Below are positions 33,634 to 45,267 of a stretch of 64,000 nucleotides of DNA, piece by piece. Made by a program: the position numbers and the translations under genes. Numbering within the stretch: the stretch's first letter is position 1; each line of letters opens with the position of its first letter. Source of the stretch: Rhinopithecus roxellana (taxonomy: Eukaryota > Chordata > Mammalia > Primates > Cercopithecidae); assembly GCF_007565055.1 (NCBI RefSeq), contig NC_044552.1:149997859-150061858 (forward strand), read 5' to 3'. Below the pieces are notes generated by a model. The model was not told where the DNA came from, did no database searches, and saw only the letters and a program-made list of their open reading frames with translations.

Positions 33634-35036
33634 GTGTATTCAGCTGGGGCAGGACAGAGGAGGAGTCCTGATTTGAAGCATTTGTCAACTTTCAGGGTGC
33701 AAATTTTTCTCTCATGACCACTTCAAGCTACCTTAACATCAGCCTCTCAAACTTCCTGAATGTTTAGCTGATAGGAGCCTGCTCCAGTGCACCTGACTTT
33801 GCACTGACCCAGGAACGTGGTGCTCAAAAGGCAGGCTGCTCCACCTGCCAGCTGTCATGGACAGCTCCTATCCGGCAAGAATTGCAACACAGCGTGTGTG
33901 CCGGGGGGATGTGAGATGCAGCCTGGGTGGAGCCCCGGAACCCAGGACAGGTCCAGAGATCGGTCTCACCACATGAGCATTTGATACACAAAGTCACACT
34001 CAGCTTTACAGTGCGCGTGGGCTGTTTGACCAACACAATCAGTGTCTTGTTTTCCCGTGAATTATCATTGAATTCTGATGACATAATTATTTTACAATCT
34101 TTTTTTTCTAAAAATGATGTTCGTCTTCAAAGAAAGCAAAATGAGATCACAAAAACATGGAAAACGCCTTCTTTATGTTGAATATCACTAAATAAAAAGT
34201 GTGCTTGGCCTTTATTTTAAACCACAAGGAGTACATGTCCAAATACTGATGGATGTTTTCACTCTACTGTATGAATTCTTCAGGAGCCGACAATGAAATT
34301 AGATCACTCCTCTTCAATTAAAACATCTTTCACAGACAACAAAGCAAACACACTCATTGTTTTTTTTTTTTCTTAATGGAATGTATTATGCGTTTTGTTA
34401 AAAATCAATTGAAAACATCTATGTTTACAACATATGACAAGATGACACGTGTTCAAAACACGTGGCAAGGTGTCCTTCCTCCTGCAGTGGAGCTTTCTAA
34501 CCAGGCTTCTCACCAGACATCTGAGTGGGGAAGGACCTTGAGGATGAGAATGAGTCACTGTGACTCTCCAGTGAACTGTGACTTTTTCAGCCACAGGTGC
34601 TGCACACACACAGTCACACACTATAACTTCCTCATTCATGGATGCTGCCTACACACTCTGCACTGTGTTGAATTAAGTTTAGCCTAAAGCTGCCTCTACG
34701 TTTGTCCTGAAGGTTTCTGTGTACACAGTGAACTGTCACCTGACTGGACGTGGAAACAGACCTAACCCACTCTTGTACCAATCACCGAGTTTCAGCCAAT
34801 CACAGGCAACAAACTGTTCCAACTGTGTTCAAAAAGGCAAACGCTGAACTATAACTGACCAGCTGTTTCTGTCCTTCCTCTCGGTTTTCTGTGCCTCAGT
34901 TTCCTTTTTTGTCCATAATTTTTTTTCCACCCCAAGGCAGTGCCAGTCTCTCTGAGCCTATTCTTGCTCAGGGGTTGCCTGATTAGAGAAGCATTTTTGT
35001 TCAATGACTCCCTTAAATTTAATTTGTCTATGAGTT
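33634..35036. other. Intergenic sequence, no gene recognised
   Basis: AT-rich patch at 34,080-34,400. No recognised element or coding gene. Confidence 0.5.
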
Positions 35037-35361
35037 TTCTTTTCTTTTCTTTTCTTTTTTTTTTGAGACCAAGTCTCACTCCATTGCCCAGGCTGGAGTG
35101 CAGTGGTGCTAATCACAGCTCACTGCAGCCTCGACTTCCCTGGCTCAGGTGATTCTCCCACCTCAGCCTCCCAAGTAGCTGGGACTACAGGCGTGTACCA
35201 CCACACCAGGATAATGTTTTTTGTTTGTTTGTTTTTAATTTTTGGAGAGACCGGGTTTTGCCATGTTGCCAAGCTGTGCTCAAACTCCTGGGCTCAAACA
35301 ATCCTCCTGCCTCAGCCTCCCAAAGTGCTGGGATTGCAGGCATGAGCCACTGTGCCTGGCC
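35037..35361 (-). mobile_element. Alu (AluJ-like), full length, minus strand
   Basis: Starts with the T-rich complement of the tail (TTTTC units) and ends CTGTGCCTGGCC. Divergence and lack of CpGs suggest an old AluJ. Confidence 0.95.
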
Positions 35362-37194
35362 TTGCCCAAGGTTTTCCCTTTAACAGTTGTGTCACAGACA
35401 TAACACCCGTAATTAGGAACATCATTCTGAAGCACAAAATCCAATTATATGAAGTGGAACTTAATTGGAAATAAGACGTTCATTATAATCTCAATGGGAT
35501 ATTCTGGGCTTTTTTACAACGTGGGGTTTATGTGCTTAGGAGGCCAGAATTTTTTTCTTTTTCTTTATACACAATCTGCTCATCACTAACAGAAGGGACC
35601 AGAACTGCTGTGGTGAGAATCATGTCATGAGAAGAGATGCTTCATTTTTCCACTAGAACAAAGTTCTCAAGAGAAACCATATTCAGTGCTGTCTGATCCA
35701 CGAGTCCACGTGTGTCATTTCACTGTCGTAGGTTCACCTCTGCAGATGACCAGCTTAACACTTCACTGAAAGGTCCTGTTTTATGCACATATCAATGGTG
35801 CCTCTATGGAAACAAGTCTACAATATTTGTAAGAATTTAAAATACACTGCATTGCACTAGAAAAACCTCGTGATCATGGCAGTGACTTTTGTTCTGACAA
35901 GCAAAGAGACTTAGACATCCAAGTGTAAATTGGATGCTACCTAATAAAATCCCTTTAAGTAGTTCTCCCAGCTGGGAGCAGGAGCTACACACTATCCATT
36001 CACTAGAATCGCTGTCTTCAAGGTCGGCCCTAAAAGCTGGTCACCAGCAGAAGTTCATAGAGCATTTGTTCCAAAGCCCAAGGTCAGGAACTCACTTCTT
36101 CAAAGCTGAAATGCTCTGTCGAGTGCTGTGTGGTCTTCGGGTTATTCATTAGCAAGCTTGCACTGTTCTGTGGGGGCCAGGAGTGGGCGTTTCCTCTTCA
36201 GTGTCGTTTAACCCTGCTGGGTTTCAAGATTCTCACCTAGAAAATGAAGGAGTCATTTTACCTGGTCTCTAGGATTCCTCCTGCCACAATTTGATGAAGT
36301 TAAAATTCTGTCTGAGTAAATGCAACTGATGGTACCTGAGACAGGCAGCAGGTCATGATCATGGAGCTGGGGTGACACATGAACACCAGTGGTGTTTTCT
36401 GGCACGGAGCGGGCCTCGGTAAGCAGGCTGAGGACGGGGAGAAGAGAAACAAAACCTCGACAAGCTCCTGTCACTGGCGCTTCTGCCAGCTGAAGAGAGG
36501 ACATTGCCTGTATGTCAGGGATGCTCCTGAAAAAATAACCCCAAGAACCTCATCAAGTAATCCAAGCAACTCTGCCAGGAAAACGGCAAAGAAGAGAAAG
36601 CAGCCCACAGGACAGCCGTGGAGCCGGAAGACCCTCCAACATGGGTTAGAAGCCTTTCAGCCTGGGGTCTCCACATAGCTGCGGACTCTTAGCTTGTCAT
36701 GCTTCCCATCTGAGATCATAAAATCCCAGGATGAAAGCCAGAGCTTTGATTGATTGCTGAGCTGAGATGAGGTGGAATTCAGTAAGAGAGCAAACATTCC
36801 TTTCCTTGCCCTCAACGTCCAGGGCAGGACAAATACTTACAAGATTTAGCACTTAGCCCATTTCCATGGCTCAAGATGCATTACATCTGTCCCAAGCAAG
36901 ACCACACGTGGCTTTGTGACATTAGTAATTTATGGGAGCCCTATGACTGAAGTTTAAGGAGAGACAATGGCCCCTGTCATTGGTGTGAAATGATGTGACG
37001 CACTATTGTGTTGTGTGGTCTAGACCCCAAATCCAAGGTCTAACTCATCATCCACCTCCGTTCTGGTTTCCTTGGAAGCTCTCTGCCAAGCACAGAGCAG
37101 GAACGAGGCAGTGTTCCCTGCCTCCACTTCCCAGTCTGTAGAGAAGGAGCCACATGTTATAATAGCTCCCCTGCCTTTGGGTCTCTGCACTTTG
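35362..37194. other. Intergenic sequence, no gene recognised
   Basis: No interspersed repeat or coding signal recognised; short open frames only. Confidence 0.5.
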
Positions 37195-37850
37195 TGTTGT
37201 TATTTCAAACAAGTTCTGCAATAAACATCTCTGTGCAAATGGACTGAGTTGCTGAGTCAAAGAGCAAAAGTGTTCATCATTCTAAAAGGTAGTGCCAATT
37301 GAGATCCAAAAATTAGGCCAATTTACCCTCCCCCAATGGTAAATGAGAGTCGCTGCTTGCACCTGCCCTCGCCAATTATGGGAAGGGTTTACCTCTCTAC
37401 CGATGGATGCGTGAAGACTGACTTGACATCATTTGAACAAACTATCCTTAATCATGTGAGGTTCAGGATTTTTTAAATATTTAATGGCTCTTGGTCTCTT
37501 TCTCTGCAACTCTGGCCATTTTTCAATATTTCATTCCTTATTAACATGTATGTGTATTAGATTCATAAGTCTTTTATTTTTCATATTTGTTAAAATATCT
37601 TTTGCTAGTGGAATGTTTGTGTTTGACTTTGTTTACACACTTCTTCCTGTCAGGAATGTTTTTATTTTTATATGGCAAATGTTGTCAACTTTTTTTATGT
37701 TTTTTGGGATTTGGGTCATACCTTCTCCACCACAATATTAATCGTGTATTTTTTATTTCCCTTCTAGGATTTTGTGGTTTAATTGTTAAAAGTTACACCG
37801 TGATCCAGTCGGACTTAGTTTTGGTGCAAGGAACGAAGTATGCTGAGGAG
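37195..37850 (-). mobile_element. Old L1 (L1M-like) ORF2/3' fragment, minus strand
   Basis: The reverse-strand L1 order can be followed loosely: an 'AATAAACATCTCTGTGC' segment, a 'TGGACTGAGTTGCTGAGTCA' segment, later T-rich blocks and 'GATCCAGTCGGACTTAG' then 'TTGGTGCAAGG'. Strongly diverged, so the family is uncertain. Confidence 0.55.
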
Positions 37851-38022
37851 TTATCGAAGCTATAACATTCACTTCCTGCAGTTGTAAGATTGTCAAGAAA
37901 GCTGTGAATTTTTGAAAGGAAAATAACCAAGAAACTACAGATTTTCTATGATAGATTTTCCCCCTTTTAACCAACTCAGAGAACTCAATGAACAATACCC
38001 TCCTGCTAAGAAAACTTCTATC

Positions 38023-38263
38023 ACGAGGTCAGGAGATCGAGACCATCCTGGCTAACACGGTGAAACCCCGTCTCTACTAAAAAAAATACAAAAAAACTAG
38101 CCGGGCGAGGTGGCGGGCGCCTGTAGTCCCAGCTACTCGGGAGGCTGAGGCAGGAGAATGGCGTAAACCCGGGAGGTGGAGCTTGCAGTGAGCTGAGATC
38201 TGGCCACTGCACTCCCGCCTGGGCGACAGAGCGAGACTCCGTCTCAAAAAAAAAAAAAAAAAA
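38023..38263 (+). mobile_element. AluY, 5'-truncated, Old World monkey type
   Basis: Starts inside the left monomer (ACGAGGTCAGGAGATCGAGA). It is flanked by a perfect 15-bp target duplication, AAGAAAACTTCTATC (38,008-38,022 and 38,264-38,278), and most CpGs are intact, so it is young. Variants 'GCCGGGCGAGGTGGCGGGCG', 'GGCGTAAACCCGGG' and 'GAGCTGAGATCTGGCCAC' match what I remember of cercopithecid AluY lineages rather than human AluY. Confidence 0.9.
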
Positions 38264-38574
38264 AAGAAAACTTCTATCTACACAATACCCTAGGAGGTGC
38301 AGGTCACCCTTGTCATGGCACTCGGGGCGTGCCTGGGCAGGGATCTGCACCCACATGGCACCCAGGACACGACAGAGGCCTCAAGAAGTCCCCTCCTCAG
38401 CCCGACGTCCAGCCTCACCTCAGGGTGCCATTCGCAGGCTCAGGCTGCCACCTGCTGTGTGCACAGGCAAAAACAAGCCGAACCCAAACAGGTTTTGCCT
38501 AGAACACCTTTGACTATAGACAGCAATCATCACTACCTCTAAGGTTTTGTTCTGCTTTGTTTTCTTTTTTTTTT

Positions 38575-39070
38575 TTGCAGTAAGAACACTTAGCATGGGC
38601 CCAGCCCTCTTCACATAACTGTAAGTGTTGACATCACAGTGCTGTTCGCTCTGGGGACAACGTTGCACAACAGATCTCAGAGCGTCTGCACTCGCGCCCC
38701 TGATGCTCACTCCCATGGAACAGCAGCCCCGCTCCTCCCTGCCCCTGCCCGGCTCCCGCCGTTCCACGGCTGTCTTTGTGGCTCCAGCGACTCTAGGGGC
38801 CTCACGCAAGAGGAATCACACAGGGTTGGTCTGTTTGTGATTGGCGCATTTCACCAAGCAGGATGTCCTCAAGGTTCACCTCTGCAGGTGACATGGGTCA
38901 GAACAGCCTTCCCTTTTAAGGTCGAAGCATATTGCATTCTCTGTCTGCACGTTTTCTTTATCTATTCATCTGTTGACACTCACAGGTTGGCCACTGTGAG
39001 GGGTCCCACATTGCACATGGGAGTGCAGACGTCTTTCTGAGATCCTGATTCCCATTTTTTGGATAAATTG
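38575..39070 (-). mobile_element. L1M-type 3' end, minus strand
   Basis: Reverse-strand L1 order: 'AGAACACTTAGCATGGGCCC', 'GGGACAACGTTGCACAACAG', then 'TTTGTGATTGGCGCATTTCA', 'AGGATGTCCTCAAGGTTCA', 'TTTATCTATTCATCTGTTG'. A short plus-oriented L1 piece follows directly, giving an inverted junction. Confidence 0.8.
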
Positions 39071-39077
39071 GAACTTT

Positions 39078-39165
39078 GCACACTGTTGATGAAGCCACTG
39101 TGGGGAGGGCAATATGGAGGTTCCTCAAAAAATTAAAAATATAACTAACAAATGATCCAGCAACC
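39078..39165 (+). mobile_element. Inverted L1 segment
   Basis: 'GAAGCCACTGTGGGGAGGGC', 'GGTTCCTCAAAAAATTAAAA' and 'GATCCAGCAACCCCATTT' are L1 ORF2 3' sequence in plus orientation. This lies just upstream, in element terms, of where the adjacent minus-strand piece stops, as expected from twin-priming inversion. Confidence 0.75.
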
Positions 39166-39179
39166 CCATTTTTTTGTAT

Positions 39180-39260
39180 TTTGAAACCTACAATGTGCCA
39201 GGCACTGTGGTAAAAACTCTCCCAGCCCCACAGCAACCTCTGTAGGTAGGTTCAATGGGG
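39180..39260 (-). repeat. MIR fragment
   Basis: 'CCTACAATGTGCCAGGCACT' followed by 'TGTAGGTAGGTTCAATGGGG' fits the reverse-strand MIR 3' half. Confidence 0.5.
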
Positions 39261-39664
39261 ACCCAGCTCGGAGTCCTCAGAGACTTTCTGCGATGCCACA
39301 AAACCCTGTATTTTAACATTCAACACCATGTCAAAGCACACAGAGATCCCATTCTGAAATGGAAGTGCTGAGGAGAAAATCGATATTTGCTTGAATCTTG
39401 TCACCAGGGGGATATCACCCTGAGTCAGAGGAGCATGTGCCCCACCCAAGTGTAAGGACAATGCACAGGTATTAATTCTCCCAACAATTCCTCATCGCTC
39501 AACTCAGTGTCTGATCTGCTGTAAGACTGAGATGTTTTAAATATCCTTAGAGAGAGGCTCATAATCCTGTAATCTGCTAAAACCCCACAAGCCTTCCCTC
39601 CTTACACCATGATTAAGTGCACGGTGGTGGTGATGACCATGGAAATGATGCGGGTGAGGAAGAC
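39261..39664. other. Unassigned sequence
   Basis: No recognised element or coding signal. Confidence 0.4.
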
Positions 39665-39815
39665 GGCTTCTGTTCATTGAGCGATCTCACAACCAGCCGA
39701 CATGTATTGTGTCATTTAAACCTCATCATGTCACTATGCAGGAGGTGGCCCTGTGATTCTCTTCATTTTGCCAATGAGGAATCTGCTGTGAAGAAATTAA
39801 GACCTTTACCCTGAG
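39665..39815 (-). repeat. MIR relic
   Basis: 'CATTTAAACCTCATCATGTC', 'CTTCATTTTGCCAATGAGGA' and 'GAAGAAATTAAGACC' follow the reverse-strand MIR core. Confidence 0.6.
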
Positions 39816-40483
39816 ATACACGCATCTAGGAGTGACAGCAAAAGGCTAGCCATTTTAATCATTCTTTCACCAAATTTAATCCTGGACCTCTTATACTATG
39901 AATAGATGTGTAGCTCAGAGAATAATGAGGCTTCGAATACTAAACCAATGAACACATTATGGAAGATATTTTTTCAAAGCAAGACAAAAATTACAGAATG
40001 CACCTCAAAGCCAAATGTGAGAGGCATTTACACTTCTGTTACTTAGGGTGATTCACACATTGTTCTCCTTCAGAAAAGGTATGTGGAACTTCATTCTAGA
40101 ATGCTTCCCTAGTCTTCTCCCCATTTCAAAGCACAGCACATAACACGTTTCTTAGTTCCACACCCCCTTCACTGTGAAAGGCTTATAGTGCTGTGTCTCA
40201 TCCACATCAGTCACTCCATCTGGTCAGGAGAAGCCACTGCGTTTGAGGTGATTTGTTTCAACAGCCACGGGAAATGCGTCCAGCAGGTCCACGTCTGGGT
40301 GGGGCTGGGGCCAGCCCCTGCTCCATGCTCCCCCCAGTGATTCTGAGATTCCACATGGAGACTCCAGGGGTCTTTCGTCTTAAACTCTTATGATCCTTGT
40401 GATTTGGAAAGGAACATGATACTCTCGACTTGGAGATGAAAAAAGCACCCATGACAGGAACCTGTTTTTGGAATCTGTATTTC
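39816..40483. other. Unassigned sequence
   Basis: No recognised element or coding signal. Confidence 0.4.
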
Positions 40484-40493
40484 TATCACGTCC

Positions 40494-40734
40494 CTTTTTT
40501 TTTTTTCTTGAAATGGAGTCTCGTTCTGTCACCCAGGATGGAGTGCAGTGGTGCGATCTTGGCTCACTGAAACTTCCGCCTCCCGGGTTCAAGTAATTCT
40601 CCTGACTCAACCTCCTGAGTAGCTGGGACTATAGGCATGCACCACCACACCCAGCACATTTTTGTATTTTTCTATTTTTAGTAGAGACAGGGTTTCTCCA
40701 TGTTGACCAGGCTGGTCTCGAACTCCTGACCTCG
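40494..40734 (-). mobile_element. Alu (AluS-like), 5'-truncated, minus strand
   Basis: Begins with a T-run and ends at AACTCCTGACCTCG, so the first part of the left monomer is missing. The 8-bp direct repeat TATCACGT (40,484-40,491 and 40,735-40,742) is the target duplication. Confidence 0.96.
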
Positions 40735-40910
40735 TATCACGTTACTTTTGACTTACGTTCTTTGTGTGTCTTTCTCCTCTTGCTAGACTTTAGGCTCCTG
40801 AAGTCTAAAGTCGGCAAGACTTCACATGTGGTCTGTGCATGTGCTTCAGATGCAATCGACACTCACCACACATGTGTTCAACATGACAAATATTAGTTTA
40901 GTGTCTATCA

Positions 40911-41642
40911 CAGGCTGAGCATCCTGAAAATCTGAAATGTTCAAAATCCAAAAACTTTTAAGCACAGATACAATGCCACAAGCAAAGAAATCTACATTGT
41001 CTCCATGTGACAGGTCACAGTCAAAACACAGGTGTGAAATACTCCTTTTTTTCAGCAAGGGGGGTCCAGCATACTGTCACCTTGTAACCAAGCCCAGCAC
41101 CATTGGTGGATACTGAAGCTGCTGCTGTTGGCTGCGGCTGCTGTCTGATGGCTGATGGTACCGTGCTGCCTACCAACCCTGGACTCGTTACTCATCCCTG
41201 TTTTAATGGGATGGAGTGTTCCTTACTGTTATGTAGTCTGTGTGAGTGAGCATAAGAAAATGACTGCTTATTGGTAGCAGATAAATTCAGAGCCGGGGGG
41301 ATGGTGACGTGAAACACTCCCAGCTTATCCATACATGGGGCTGAGTTTGACACCTTTGCTTCCTGATGGTTTAATGCACATGAATTTTGTTTTATGTCTC
41401 AAATAATGTAACATGTTGTATAAATTTACCTCGAGGCTATGTGTATAAGGTGTACATGAAGCATGCATTTAGGCTGTGATACACGGCATACATGAAGCAT
41501 ACAAGAATTTCATGTTTAGACTTGTGCTGGACCTGTAAGATGTTTTACCATGTAAACGCAAATATGTCAAAGTCTGAGAAAACTCTGAAATCTGAAACAC
41601 TTCTCATCCCAAGCATTTTGAATTAGAGGTTCTCAGCCTGTA
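40911..41642 (+). mobile_element. Tigger-type (TcMar) non-autonomous DNA transposon, MER44/Tigger7-like
   Basis: The left end CAGGCTGAGCATCC and right end GAGGTTCTCAGCCTGTA are imperfect inverted repeats. Between them, 'GTGACAGGTCACAGTCAAAA', 'GCTATGTGTATAAGGTGTAC' and 'AAATCTGAAACACTTCTCAT' fit this family. An internal GCT/GGCTGCTG-rich patch lies at 41,119-41,160. No transposase frame. Confidence 0.8.
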
Positions 41643-42384
41643 TGAGGCAGGATTGGAAGAATGAGCCCCGGATATTCTGCACACCATTTGGGAAACCTGG
41701 TCTTCCACGATAAAAACCATTCCCTAAGTTTGTGTGAACCTGTGGTAGGAAATGTATAGAGGAAGAAAAATAGCAGTGCTTTTCGCATGTGGCTATCAAA
41801 GCTTCCATCCAGTCCACCCAGAGAAAGTGGGCAGTCCTGCCTAGGAACGTGCATCCCATCCACTCCAGAAGAGCTCACTCGCCTACCGCCCACATGTTCC
41901 CAAGGGCCAATGTTGTCCAACCCTGAGAATCTTTAATGAGGCACTCTAGATTGCCACAGGAAGAGTGATTAGTGGAGCCACCTCCCAAAAGATTCCCAGT
42001 TCTCAGTGGGAATCCAGTACCGTATATTTACATTTGGGGTGGGAAGGAGATTAGGTTAACCTCCTTTGATATTTTCACTTAATCTTCAAAGCAATCACAA
42101 TATTATTAGATCGTTCTCAAGATCACTGCTTTGCTGTTCTATTTAATCCAAGCAATTTGATTAATGGAAGGGTTTAGGATGGTTTAGGGCCTGCTGTGAG
42201 CCAGGCTGTTCATTTAGTGAGTGGAGCCATAATGGATATGCCTGCCAGGCTGCAGCACTGGGGACGCTTCCTCTCTTCTCATTTCCAAAGCAGGACTTCT
42301 CAATCCTGTTTGGATTATGAACTAGACACGAGTCTTCTATGGAGTTGATATTTTTTGCATATTCAGAAAAAACGGATCACCCTT
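41643..42384. other. Unassigned sequence
   Basis: No recognised repeat or coding gene before the L1. Confidence 0.4.
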
Positions 42385-43829
42385 GGGGGCTGCATTGCGG
42401 TCAGGAAGGTGCAGAATGAGGCCACTCGGGTGTCCTCAGGCATCTTTCCTTGGCACTGTGGTGAACCTGCCCATGAATAGACCCACATCTGAGATCAAAG
42501 CTGCTCCGGCTCAGCCTGATCATGTCGTGCGAAAGCGCCAGCCCAGTTGGAAACTCCACACTCTCCAGAGCTGTCTCAGCACAAGAGCTCTGCCCTGAGG
42601 CAGGAGAATTGCTTGAACCTGGGAGGCAGAGGTTGTAGTGAGCCAAGATCAAGCCACTGCACTCCAGCCTGGGAGACAGAGCAAGACCCTGTCTCAGGAT
42701 AAAAACAAAAAACAAAACAAAACAAAACAAAAAAGTGCCCTGTTGAAGGACATGGTCCAAGTAGGAGCCATTACCTACTGACTGAGGAGCCCTTGAGCCC
42801 TGAAGGAGAGCAGAGATATCCAGTAGTTTCAGGCCTTGGGTGAGATTCAGAGACATGCTGGCTTCAAGTGTGAACTGGCACATTCCCAGCTGTGGTGGTT
42901 ACAGGGCAAGACTCTTTCTGCCTAAGAAAAGCAGAGAAAAAACTAAAGGGGACTTTGTCTTGCACCTTAGGTCCCAGCTCAGCCACAGTGGGACAGAGCA
43001 CCAAGTGGACCCTTGGGGTCTCAGTTCTAGGCCTTGACTCTCAGGCAGCGTTTCTGGACCTGTCCTGGGCCAGAGGGGAGCCCCCTGCCTGGAAGGGTGA
43101 GTGCCAGGCCAGGCAGCATTCACCACAAGCTGACTGAAGAGCTCCTGGGCTTGAAGGGGGCACTGGCAGTGGCCTGGCAGTATTCCCGGGGGCCTGTGGT
43201 GGTGGTGGCCATAGAATGCAGCTTCTCTCCCTGCAGAGAGGAGAGACAAGGAGGGAAGAACTGCATCTTGTGTTCTGAGTGTCAGCTCAGCCACAGCAGA
43301 ATACAACACCAGGTAGACTTCTAAGGTGTTTTGTTTCAATCCCTGACTCCTGGACAGCATCTCTGGATCTGCCTGGGCCCTGGGGGAACTCATTGCCCTG
43401 AAGAGAAGGACACAAGCCTGCCTGGCTTCACCACCTGCAGATTGCAGAGCCCTAAGACCTTGAGCAAACATAGGCAGTAGCCAGATAGTGGTTACAACAG
43501 GCCTTGGGCAAAACCCAGTGCTGTGCTGGCTTAAGGTCTGACCCAGTGCTGTCCCAGTGGTGGTAGCCACAGGGGTGCTTGTGTCACCCCACTCCCAGTT
43601 CCAGGTGCCTCAGCACAGAGACAGAGAGACTCCATTTGTTTGGGAGAAAGTAAGAGAAGAGAATAAGAGTCTTTACCCTGGTAACCAGAAAGTTCTTCCA
43701 GATCTTATCCAAGACCACAAAGGCAGTACCTTTGTTGTCTCTAGACAACAAAGTCCATAATAAATACCTATCTCTTCGATGCCCAGACACCAATGAACAT
43801 TCACAAGCATCAAGACCATCCAAGAAAAC
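42385..43829 (+). promoter_or_regulatory. L1 5'UTR with ~308-bp tandem duplication
   Basis: GC-rich L1 5'UTR wording: 'ATGCTGGCTTCAAGTGTGA', 'CACATTCCCAGCTGTGGTGG', 'CAGCTCAGCCACAGTGGGAC'. The CAGCTCAGCCACAG block recurs at 42,975 and 43,283, a 308-bp step, so at least two units are present. The antisense strand carries a 223-codon open frame across this duplication (42,899-43,570). Sense promoter activity today is unlikely. Confidence 0.75.
42598..42734 (+). mobile_element. Alu right-monomer fragment
   Basis: Starts AGGCAGGAGAATTGC and ends in an AAAAC-rich tail. TGCCCTG on both sides (42,591-42,597 and 42,736-42,742) is a probable target duplication, so it inserted as a 5'-truncated Alu. 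Confidence 0.9.
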
Positions 43830-44748
43830 ATGACCTCACCAAACAAACTAAATAAACCACCAGGGACCAATTCTGGAGACACAGATATGTGACCTTTTAG
43901 AGAAAAAATTCAAAATAGTTGCTTTGAAGAAACTCAAAGAAATTTGAGATAACACAGAGAAGGAACTCGTAATTCTATCAGGTAAATTTCACAAAGATAT
44001 TGAAATAATTAAAAATTATTAAAAAGATTCAAGCAGAAATTCTGGAGTTGAAAAATTCAATTGATATACTGAAGAATGTGTCAGAGTCTCTTAATAGCAG
44101 AATCAATCAACCAGAAGAAAGAATTAGTGAGCTTGAAGCCAGGCTATTTGAAAATACACAGTCAGGGGAAACCAAATAAAAGAACAAAGAAGAATGAAGC
44201 ACACCTACAAGATTTAGAAAAGAGCCTCAAAAAAGAAAATCTAAGAGTTCTTGGCCTTAAAGAGGAGGTAAAGAAGGAGACAGGAGTAGAAAGTTTATTC
44301 AAAGAGATAACAACAGAGAAGTTCCTAGACCTAGAGGAAGATATCAGTTGTCCAAGTACAAGACAGTTATAGAACACTAACCGGATTTAACCTAAAGACG
44401 ACCTCAAGGCATTTAAGAATCAAAATCCCCAAGGTCAAGGATAAAGAAAGGATCCTAAAAGTAGCAGAGAAAAGAAACAAATAACAAAGAGTGGAGCTCC
44501 AATGCATCTGGCAGCAGACTTTTTAGTGGAAACCTTACAGGCCAAGAGAGAGTGGCATGACATATTTAAAATGCTGGAAAAAAAAATTCTACCTTAGAAT
44601 AGTCTATCCAGCAAAAACATCCTTTAAACGTGAAGGAGAAATAAAGACGTCCCCAGACAAACAAAAGCTGAGGGATTTCATTAATACCAGACATGTCCTA
44701 CAAGAAATACTAAAGAAAATAATTCAATCAGGAAGAAAAAGATGTTAA
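43830..44748 (+). pseudogene. L1 ORF1 pseudogene
   Basis: ORF1p is the L1 RNA-binding trimeric chaperone. The start ATG at 43,830 (MTSPNKLNK) fits old primate L1 ORF1. Stops and frameshifts follow within about 20 codons. The middle part reads again from 44,076 as a lysine-rich stretch with LRVLGLKEEVKKE (the RRM region). The C-terminal domain reads at about 44,594-44,748 with YPAKTSF, GEIKTSPDKQKLRDF and a stop TAA at 44,746. Length is close to an intact ORF1 of about 300 codons. Not functional as read. Confidence 0.85.
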
Positions 44749-45184
44749 TGAGCAATAAGAAATCATCTGAAGGTGCAAAACTTAGTGGTAATAGTAAGTA
44801 AATAGAAAAACACACAATATTATAACATTGTAACTGTGATGGTAAACTACTCTCATCTTAAGTAGAAAGACTAAAAAATAGATCAACCAAAAATCATAAC
44901 TACAGCAACTTTCTAAGACGTAGACCATACAGTAAGATATAAATAGAAACAATGAAAAGTTAAAAAGTGGGGAACAAGGTTAAAGTGTAGAGTTCTTATT
45001 AACTTTCTTTTTGCTTGTTAGTTTGTTGTTAATGCAAGCATTGCTAAGTTGTTATCAGCTTAAAATAATGGGTTAGAAGATATCAAGGCTCATGGTAACC
45101 ACAAATCAAAAAACATACCACAGATGCACAAAAAATAAAAAGAAAGAAATTAAATTATACCACCAGAAAAAGTCACCTTCATTA

Positions 45185-45222
45185 AAAGGAAGACAGGAAG
45201 GAAGGAAAGAAGGAAAAGAAAA
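45185..45222. repeat. GGAA-rich microsatellite in the L1 inter-ORF spacer
   Basis: Short GGAA/GAAA run; purine-rich inter-ORF sequence typical of old L1. Confidence 0.7.
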
Positions 45223-45267
45223 CTACAGAAGAGAAAACAAGAAAGAAATGAAACAGAAAACAACAAA

